Shown here: in pieces, positions 7,249-12,010 of the stretch
Layout of the letters: the number at the start of each line of letters is the position of its first letter
Position numbering within the stretch: position 1 is the first letter of the stretch
Assembly: GCA_026400695.1 (NCBI GenBank)
Contig: JAPLON010000014.1
Location: 515 to 12,524 of the forward strand
Reading direction: 5' to 3'
Source: Pseudomonadota bacterium
Lineage (GTDB): Bacteria > Pseudomonadota > Alphaproteobacteria > Paracaedibacterales > CAITNM01
DNA: 12,010 bases
The notes under the pieces: model-generated
Seen by the model: only the letters and a program-made list of their open reading frames with translations
Database searches by the model: none
Told to the model about the DNA's origin: nothing
Program-made: the position numbers and the translations under genes

Positions 7249-8496
7249 ATGATGCTTGCAGTTATAGACGACGTAAATTTCATGGATAGACAAGTGATCC
7301 TTCGTCTAGATTTAAATACCCCCATGCACGACGGTAGGATTGCTGACGTTACTCGTATTGAGCGAGTTATTCCAACTTTAAGAAAAATATTAGCAACAAA
7401 CCCAAGATATGTTGTAATTTTTTCACACCTAGGCAGACCAAAATCAAAAGCACCCGAGGAATTTGATGCAGAGGATAGCCTATTACCGGTTGCTGATGCT
7501 CTTCAATCTTTATTAGGAAAAGATGTAATTTTCTCAAACAAGCCAGTTGGTCCAGAACTCAAGAAAGTGCTTGATTCGACCCCTAATGGATCAGTTGTTA
7601 TGGCAGAAAACATACGTTTTTATGGTGGCGAAAAAAGTAACGATATTGATTTTTCCCAAACCTTGGCCAGTCTTGGTGATATTTTTGTAAACGATGCCTT
7701 TTCCTGTAGTCACCGCGCCCACAGTTCTGTAGTTGGTATCACCAATTATTTACCATCTTTTGCAGGCTTAAGCTTTGAGGCAGAGATTACAGCCTTGGAA
7801 GAATGCTTAGGAAACCCAAATCGCCCTGTAATAGGAATTGTTGCAGGTAGTAAAGTCTCTACTAAAATTGATTTGTTGCTGAACCTTTTAAACAAGCTTG
7901 ATTATTTATTTTTGGGTGGAGGAATTGCCAACACCATGCTATGTGCAATGGGGCAAAAAGTTGGCAGCTCGCTGGTAGAAAATGATCGCATTGGTGTTGC
8001 TGAAACAATTTTGCAAAAAGCAAAGAGCAGCCGATGCCAATTAATTTTGCCTGTAGATGCAATAGTGGCCAAACAACTTACACCAAACGCAGTAACCCAA
8101 GTAGTAGATATTGATAAAATTACAATTGATCAAGCAATATATGATATTGGCCCCAAAACACTAGAACATCTAAAAAGTACTTTAAAAAAGTGTGGAACAG
8201 TTTTATTGAATGGCCCAGTCGGTGTATATGAGGTACCACCATTTGCAGATGGAACAATACAGATTATTCAAGAAATTTCAAACCTCACTAAAGCAGGATG
8301 TATTAGAAGCGTTATAGGAGGTGGTGACACACTGGCAGCAATTTCAATGTCGAAAACAAACGAATTTGAACCAGAGTTTTCTCATACATCGACTGCTGGT
8401 GGTGCGTTTTTAGAATGGCTTGAGGGAAAATCTCTACCTGGCATTGAAGCCCTAACAATACATGATCCTATTAAAAAAAAAGTTAGTCATTATTAG
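7249..8496 (+). CDS. pgk: Phosphoglycerate kinase
   Basis: A 415-residue cytoplasmic monomer of normal family length that interconverts 1,3-bisphosphoglycerate plus ADP with 3-phosphoglycerate plus ATP in glycolysis and gluconeogenesis. Visible motifs: R-L-D-L-N-T-P (19-25, usually R-x-D-x-N-V-P), the catalytic-type Arg at 36 (T-R-I), H-L-G-R-P (60-64), N-I-R-F-Y (121-125), V-N-D-A-F then H-R-A-H (147-158), A-G-S-K-V-S-T-K (199-206, more often G-G-A-K-V-S-D/T-K), G-G-G-I-A-N-T (223-229), N-G-P-V-G-V-Y-E (321-328), G-G-G-D-T (357-361) and S-T-A-G-G-A-F-L-E-W (381-390). Two ATGs stand in a row (7249 and 7252); either may be used, and no strong ribosome binding site decides between them. No gapA or fba is next to it here. 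The 3' end overlaps the convergent zincin-like gene by 14 bp. Confidence 0.97.
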   Translation: MMLAVIDDVNFMDRQVILRLDLNTPMHDGRIADVTRIERVIPTLRKILATNPRYVVIFSHLGRPKSKAPEEFDAEDSLLPVADALQSLLGKDVIFSNKPVGPELKKVLDSTPNGSVVMAENIRFYGGEKSNDIDFSQTLASLGDIFVNDAFSCSHRAHSSVVGITNYLPSFAGLSFEAEITALEECLGNPNRPVIGIVAGSKVSTKIDLLLNLLNKLDYLFLGGGIANTMLCAMGQKVGSSLVENDRIGVAETILQKAKSSRCQLILPVDAIVAKQLTPNAVTQVVDIDKITIDQAIYDIGPKTLEHLKSTLKKCGTVLLNGPVGVYEVPPFADGTIQIIQEISNLTKAGCIRSVIGGGDTLAAISMSKTNEFEPEFSHTSTAGGAFLEWLEGKSLPGIEALTIHDPIKKKVSHY

Positions 8497-8905
8497 AAAA
8501 TTTCGAATACTGTTGCATCCACGACATTTCATGCGCTGTACAACCAAAATGATGGGCAATTTCATTAATTAATACATGATGAACTAGTGATTTGACATCT
8601 TCATGGTTTTCAGCTGCATGACGAATAAGCGGACAACGATATAGATATATAACATCTAGCTGCTTATGTTTTGTTTTCTTTTTTAGCGGCAACGGCACCC
8701 CACGATACAATCCCAAAAGATCATAACGATCTTTCATACATAATTCCTCTAACACTTCTTTTTCTGCAAAATTTTTAACATCAATCACAAAATTTTTTAA
8801 GTGAGCACGAAACGATTCCGGCAATCTCTGTAAACTTTCATAAGCAAAATCATATATTTCGGCAATGGCCGGCAATTGGACAAACTCAAAATTATTGATA
8901 GCCAT
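8483..8905 (-). CDS. Small zincin-like metallopeptidase-family protein with altered HExxH
   Basis: A 140-residue protein matching the small bacterial zincin-like metallopeptidase family (DUF1025/PF06262 type). It has the family's L-Y-R-G-V-P-L (66-72), I-Y-L-Y-R-C-P (85-91) and a helix near the C-terminus ending E-I-A-H-H-F-G. The usual family motif there is H-E-x-x-H-H-F-G, but the first histidine is Asn (I-N-E-I-A-H-H, codon AAT), so one expected zinc ligand is missing. The frame is otherwise intact with a good ribosome binding site, AAAAGGAT at 8911-8918, five bases before the ATG, so it looks expressed rather than decayed. Function in the family is not established; here it may be a non-catalytic descendant. 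The 3' end overlaps pgk by 14 bp on the other strand. Divergent from the lipoprotein gene at 8990. Confidence 0.85.
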   Translation of the reverse strand: MAINNFEFVQLPAIAEIYDFAYESLQRLPESFRAHLKNFVIDVKNFAEKEVLEELCMKDRYDLLGLYRGVPLPLKKKTKHKQLDVIYLYRCPLIRHAAENHEDVKSLVHHVLINEIAHHFGCTAHEMSWMQQYSKFSNND

Positions 8906-8989
8906 CTAAAATCCTTTTGATTTTTCAAAACACATGATCTAATAACTAAGTTGTACTAGATAAAAGTTAATAAAAAACAAAGGCAAAAT

Positions 8990-9475
8990 ATGTTTATAAA
9001 AATCAAAAAATCTTTAGTTTTAACCACATTGGCTTGCTCATTGCTGCTGTGTAGCTGCGATGCTGTAAAATCAGCTGTAGGAATTCAACAATCTAAAGTG
9101 TGGCTTGAAAAAATAAATTTCAGGGCAGATGATAATGCCAATAATTCATCTCCTGTTAAAATCCATGTAGTGATTGCTTATAAAGAGGCTTTGGCTACTG
9201 ATCTTGGAAAATTGACAGCTTCTGATTATTTTAAAAAAGCTGATAAATTAAAAGCAGATGCTGGAGTTGATATGGAAGTATTTGCTATAGAGATTGTGCC
9301 AGGATCGTCAATACCTCTACCAATTGTTCCAACTCAAAGTACAGGGTTCGTTGCCCTAATGTTTGCGCGTTACACAAGCCCTGGAGATCATCGTACCAAC
9401 GTAGGTGCTGATTATGAAATTCAGGTAGATTTAGGAAAAAATGACCTAAAGGTTACCCCAATTAAAAAAGGATAA
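8990..9475 (+). CDS. Small lipoprotein, weakly TssJ-like
   Basis: A 161-residue protein with a lipoprotein signal: basic start (K4, K6, K7), hydrophobic core, then L-C-S-C with the lipid-carrying cysteine at 23. Asp follows at +2; in E. coli that residue keeps lipoproteins in the inner membrane, which may or may not hold here. AAAGG at 8979-8983 is a good ribosome binding site six bases before the ATG. After a polar linker the domain has S-P-V-K-I-H-V-V (54-61), L-T-A-S-D-Y-F (75-81), V-P-G (103-105) and a late strand G-F-V-A-L-M-F-A-R-Y (119-128). The order S-P-V, then D-Y/W-F, then P-G is reminiscent of the type VI secretion lipoprotein TssJ, but similarity is weak and no other secretion gene is in the window, so the function is best treated as unknown. 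Convergent with pepF. Confidence 0.8.
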   Translation: MFIKIKKSLVLTTLACSLLLCSCDAVKSAVGIQQSKVWLEKINFRADDNANNSSPVKIHVVIAYKEALATDLGKLTASDYFKKADKLKADAGVDMEVFAIEIVPGSSIPLPIVPTQSTGFVALMFARYTSPGDHRTNVGADYEIQVDLGKNDLKVTPIKKG

Positions 9476-9476
9476 A

Positions 9477-9509
9477 TTTAAAGCTGCTCGCTTTAAATAA
9501 ACGAGCAGC
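9477..9509. terminator. Overlapping alternative hairpins, probable terminator between convergent genes
   Basis: Two perfect 8-bp inverted repeats overlap. TTTAAAGC (9477-9484) pairs with GCTTTAAA (9490-9497), and GCTGCTCG (9483-9490) pairs with CGAGCAGC (9502-9509). The second is GC-richer and, read on the minus strand, is followed by TTTAAATTTAT, as expected of a terminator for pepF. The plus-strand side has no T run. Position between the two stop codons supports termination of both genes. Confidence 0.6.
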
Positions 9510-9515
9510 ATGAAA

Positions 9516-11303
9516 CTAACACAACTCTTCTAACTCATCGATCAAACTTGCAATCATTTGCAATCCACCTTGCCAAAATGTTGGTTGCTTTAAATCGAAG
9601 CCAAATGGTTGTAGTAGCTCATTGTACCCCTTACTACCACCTGCTTTAAGTAGCTCAATGTATTTATCGGCAAAGCCATCATTGTTTTCTTGATAAAATG
9701 CATACAAAGAATTAACCAAACAATCGCCGAATGCATAGGCATAGACGTAAAATGGACTATGAATAAAATGGCTAATGTAGGCCCAAAATGAATGGGTAGC
9801 TGGATCAATATGCACAGCATTACCCAATGCTTCTTCTTGGGTACGCTTCCATATGCTAGCCAAATCATCTGCTGTTAGCTCACCATGGCGGCGTGCTTGG
9901 TGCACTTGTTGTTCGAAATAATAAAAGGCAATTTGCCGCACAACAGTATTAAGCATGTCATCAATTTTACCAGCTAACAAAGATTTGCGTTGCTCTTTGG
10001 TTTCGCACGTGCCAAGCAAATGTTGAAAAGTAAGCATCTCCCCAAACACAGATGCAGTTTCAGCCAAAGTTAAAGGTGTATCTGCCAACAAATACCCTTG
10101 ACCACGCGACAACATTTGGTGAACTCCATGACCAAGTTCGTGGGCTAGGGTCATCACATCCCTCCGGCGTCCCTGATAGTTTAATAGTATGTATGGATGC
10201 ACACTTGGCACAGCTGGGTGTGAAAATGCACCTGAGGTCTTACCAACTCTGGTTGGCGCATCAATCCAATTTTTGTCAAAAAATTCGCTGGCAATTTCAG
10301 AAATAGTTGGAGAAAAGCTAGCATAGGCATCAAGCACAATTTTGCGTGCTACTGGCCAGGAAATATCAGCATCATCATCAAATGGCAATGGAGCATTCCT
10401 ATCCCAATACTCCAAACGATCAAGTCCTAACATCTTAGCTTTTATTGCATAATAGCGATGAGATAATGACGCATAATTTTCACGCACACATGTAGCTAAT
10501 GCTTGCACTACTTCTGGTTCGATTTGGTTATCCAAATGACGGCTACTGTCAGATGTGGCAAAATGCCTCCATTTATCATCAATCTCCTTGTCCTTAGCTA
10601 AGACATTGGTAATGGTAGTGAATAATGGCATTTGGGTTGATAAGCCTTCATTCAAGGTAAGAGCTGCTTTTTTGCGCACATCAGCATTCTTATCACCCAT
10701 TTTGTGAACAACCGCTTCCAAAGGTAATGACTCATCGTCGTAAGACAAGCTCAAAGAAGCTAAGGTTTCATCATATAGCCTTACCCAAGCATTACGTCCG
10801 GTTAAAGATTTTTCTAGAGCATATTTTTCAAGTTCTTCACTTAACTGGTGCGGTTGGTATTTGCGTAACACTGAAAGCCAATGGCGGTAGTGCAAAAGTT
10901 CAGGAGCAGACTTTAAGGCATTATTTATTGATTCATCACTTAATTTTGCCAAATCAATATTAAAAAACACAAGCTCTGCAGCCAGCATAGATACTTTTTC
11001 CTGCAAATTCTGATAAAGGCTGGAAAAATCAGGGTTATTCAAATCACCGTAATATTGTAAACCAGCAAATGTCATTAATTTACCGATACCTTCGTTAATG
11101 TTCTCATAAAATTTAATGGCGCTTAATAACTGCTCTCCTGTAAATTCATTCTTAAAAATATTTGTGTAGACTGTTACAAATTCATCAGCCTGTTTTTTCA
11201 AGGTATTAAGATCGTGATTAATCTTAGGGTCTGCAGATCCGGTGTATAAATCGGTTAAATTCCATGTAGGTAAATCTATAAATCCCTGGAGTACATTTTC
11301 CAT
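9516..11303 (-). CDS. pepF: Oligoendopeptidase F (M3B zinc metallopeptidase)
   Basis: A 595-residue cytoplasmic zinc peptidase of the M3B family, which cuts short peptides and so recycles peptide debris or imported peptides. The zinc site is H-E-L-G-H at 388-392, with the third ligand in A-E-T-A-S (Glu415) and the usual F-G-E after it. Near the C-terminus S-P-F-Y-V-Y-A-Y-A-F-G is the conserved tyrosine-rich substrate-binding stretch. All catalytic residues are present and the length is normal. The frame is open further upstream to an ATG at 11447, but that would run over the divergent rpmF start and its ribosome binding site. ATG 11303 is chosen because AAAGGAT (11310-11316) lies six bases before it and the protein then starts M-E-N-V followed by the family-like L-P-T-W-N-L-T-D-L-Y. 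Confidence 0.96.
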   Translation of the reverse strand: MENVLQGFIDLPTWNLTDLYTGSADPKINHDLNTLKKQADEFVTVYTNIFKNEFTGEQLLSAIKFYENINEGIGKLMTFAGLQYYGDLNNPDFSSLYQNLQEKVSMLAAELVFFNIDLAKLSDESINNALKSAPELLHYRHWLSVLRKYQPHQLSEELEKYALEKSLTGRNAWVRLYDETLASLSLSYDDESLPLEAVVHKMGDKNADVRKKAALTLNEGLSTQMPLFTTITNVLAKDKEIDDKWRHFATSDSSRHLDNQIEPEVVQALATCVRENYASLSHRYYAIKAKMLGLDRLEYWDRNAPLPFDDDADISWPVARKIVLDAYASFSPTISEIASEFFDKNWIDAPTRVGKTSGAFSHPAVPSVHPYILLNYQGRRRDVMTLAHELGHGVHQMLSRGQGYLLADTPLTLAETASVFGEMLTFQHLLGTCETKEQRKSLLAGKIDDMLNTVVRQIAFYYFEQQVHQARRHGELTADDLASIWKRTQEEALGNAVHIDPATHSFWAYISHFIHSPFYVYAYAFGDCLVNSLYAFYQENNDGFADKYIELLKAGGSKGYNELLQPFGFDLKQPTFWQGGLQMIASLIDELEELC

Positions 11304-11340
11304 ATTCTGATCCTTTGCACTTTTATTTGTTAAGTAACTC

Positions 11341-11369
11341 TTGCGAATAATATGATTATTCGCTATATA
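11341..11369 (+). promoter_or_regulatory. Putative rpmF-plsX promoter
   Basis: TTGCGA (11341-11346) and TATATA (11364-11369) are spaced by 17 bases and read toward rpmF; each matches four of six consensus bases. TATAAA at 11383-11388 is an alternative -10 without a good -35. The spacer is nearly filled by a perfect inverted repeat, and the promoter overlaps the opposite one for pepF. Confidence 0.45.
11343..11363. promoter_or_regulatory. Palindromic operator-like site between pepF and rpmF
   Basis: GCGAATAAT (11343-11351) and ATTATTCGC (11355-11363) form a perfect 9-bp inverted repeat with three bases (ATG) between. Symmetry, size and position suggest a dimeric repressor site: it covers the probable -10 of pepF and the -35/-10 spacer of rpmF. 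No regulator is known for it from this window. Confidence 0.5.
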
Positions 11370-11376
11370 TTGGCAA
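11347..11376 (-). promoter_or_regulatory. Putative pepF promoter
   Basis: On the minus strand TTGCCA (11371-11376, five of six consensus bases) and TATTAT (11347-11352) are spaced by 18 bases and point at pepF. Transcription would begin around 11340, giving a leader of about 37 bases with the ribosome binding site at 11310-11316. Confidence 0.5.
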
Positions 11377-11417
11377 TAAGTGTATAAAAATTTGCAAGCT
11401 ACAAGGAGCTTTAAAAA

Positions 11418-11618
11418 ATGGCTGTTCCTAAGAAAAAAACATCCCAATCCAGACGCAATATGCGACGCTCACACGATGCTTTGACTCCTGTAAATGTGCA
11501 GGAATGCCCTAACTGTGGTGCGGCAAAGCTTTCTCATCATGTTTGCCCATCATGTGGCCATTATAAGGGGCGCCAAGTATTGAAAATGCGTAACTCTTTA
11601 ACTAATACTGAAGAATAG
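11418..11618 (+). CDS. rpmF: 50S ribosomal protein L32 (bL32), zinc-binding form
   Basis: A 66-residue basic protein of the large ribosomal subunit. It starts M-A-V-P-K-K-K-T-S, the hallmark bL32 N-terminus, followed by S-R-R-N-M-R-R-S-H-D. It is the zinc (C+) form with four cysteines: C-P-N-C (30, 33) and C-P-S-C (43, 46). AAGGAG at 11403-11408 is a strong ribosome binding site nine bases before the ATG. plsX begins five bases after its stop, so the two are almost certainly cotranscribed, the common rpmF-plsX arrangement that ties ribosome and lipid synthesis together. Confidence 0.98.
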   Translation: MAVPKKKTSQSRRNMRRSHDALTPVNVQECPNCGAAKLSHHVCPSCGHYKGRQVLKMRNSLTNTEE

Positions 11619-11623
11619 TATCG

Positions 11624-12010
11624 ATGGGATATAGCATCGCCATTGATGCCATGGGGGGCGATGGTGCCCCTGAAGTAGTTTTTGATGGTATTGCTGAGTT
11701 TATAAAAACTCATCCAGATACAAAAGCTAATTTTTTAGTGTTTGGCCAGGAAAGCGTCGTTAGACCTTTTTTGACCCCATCTTTAGCTAAGCATGTTACC
11801 ATTCACCATTCAGAAGAAGTAGTTACCGGGGATACAAAACCAGCAGCTGCTGTTCGCATGGGGCGTAAAACTAGCATGGCAATGGCTATTGATGCGGTAA
11901 ACAACGGGCTAGCTGATGCGGTTGTCTCTGCTGGTAATACCGGTGCCTTTATGGCGTTGTCAAAAATCATTCTAAAAACATTTGAGGGCATTGACCGCCC
12001 GGCTATACCA
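11624..12010 (+). CDS. plsX: Phosphate acyltransferase PlsX (3' end beyond window)
   Basis: The first 129 codons of PlsX run in frame to the right edge. The enzyme moves the acyl chain from acyl-carrier protein to phosphate, making acyl-phosphate for PlsY in the first step of phospholipid synthesis; it is a peripheral membrane protein. The start has I-A-I-D-A-M-G-G-D (5-13), the family signature, followed by G-A-P. Later come V-V-T-G-D-T-K-P-A-A-A-V-R-M-G-R-K-T-S-M, and A-V-V-S-A-G-N-T-G-A-F-M-A, both strongly conserved in PlsX. ATG 11624 is five bases after the rpmF stop; only a weak GAAG lies upstream, so translational coupling is likely. No damage is seen in the visible part. Confidence 0.97.
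   Translation, partial: MGYSIAIDAMGGDGAPEVVFDGIAEFIKTHPDTKANFLVFGQESVVRPFLTPSLAKHVTIHHSEEVVTGDTKPAAAVRMGRKTSMAMAIDAVNNGLADAVVSAGNTGAFMALSKIILKTFEGIDRPAIP

Noticed and set aside
11304..11447. Longer pepF start at 11447 adding 48 residues
   Set aside because: It would overlap the rpmF start and its ribosome binding site, the added residues are not PepF-like, and ATG 11303 has a good ribosome binding site.

Overview
The window looks like chromosome from an AT-rich alphaproteobacterium, most likely a host-associated or intracellular lineage such as a Holosporales/Paracaedibacter-type amoeba symbiont. The order-level placement is inference. The class-level evidence is the FYDLN_acid/TIGR02300-type zinc-ribbon protein (characteristic of Alphaproteobacteria), the alphaproteobacterial style of the Pgk motifs (K-V-S-T-K and S-T-A-G-G-A-F-L-E-W) and the rpmF-plsX gene pair. 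The host-association evidence is an exported ankyrin-like repeat protein and a tandem family of permuted papain-fold (YiiX/NlpC-P60-like) proteins, two of which carry signal peptides.

Layout. Bases 1-1261 (minus) hold the 5' part of a gene for an exported ankyrin-like repeat protein that runs off the left edge; its repeats fall into a ~202-residue block that has been duplicated. It is divergent from mutS (1445-4066, plus), the DNA mismatch recognition ATPase. Behind mutS on the same strand come three diverged paralogs (4143-4811, 4912-5751, 5855-6712) of a probable Cys-His hydrolase family with the circularly permuted order His, acid, Cys. The first has no signal peptide, the second has Asp in place of the presumed catalytic Glu, and the third ends in a cysteine-rich tail.

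A stem-loop separates the third paralog from the convergent TIGR02300 gene (6762-7058, minus). pgk (7249-8496, plus) follows and overlaps, tail to tail by 14 bp, a small zincin-like protein gene (8483-8905, minus) whose HExxH motif reads NExxH. A small lipoprotein (8990-9475, plus), weakly TssJ-like, converges on pepF (9516-11303, minus, M3B oligopeptidase) with two overlapping hairpins between them. pepF is divergent from rpmF (11418-11618), which is followed after 5 nt by plsX (11624 to beyond the right edge). A perfect 9-bp inverted repeat lies within the overlapping pepF/rpmF promoters.

How the genes fit together. Most are housekeeping: mismatch repair, glycolysis, peptide turnover, ribosome and lipid synthesis. 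The accessory content is the exported repeat protein, the three papain-fold paralogs and the lipoprotein. Nothing here proves that these form one system, but they are the best candidates for envelope- or host-directed functions. No rRNA, tRNA, CRISPR array, insertion sequence or phage gene was recognised, and no stretch over 300 bases lacks a gene.
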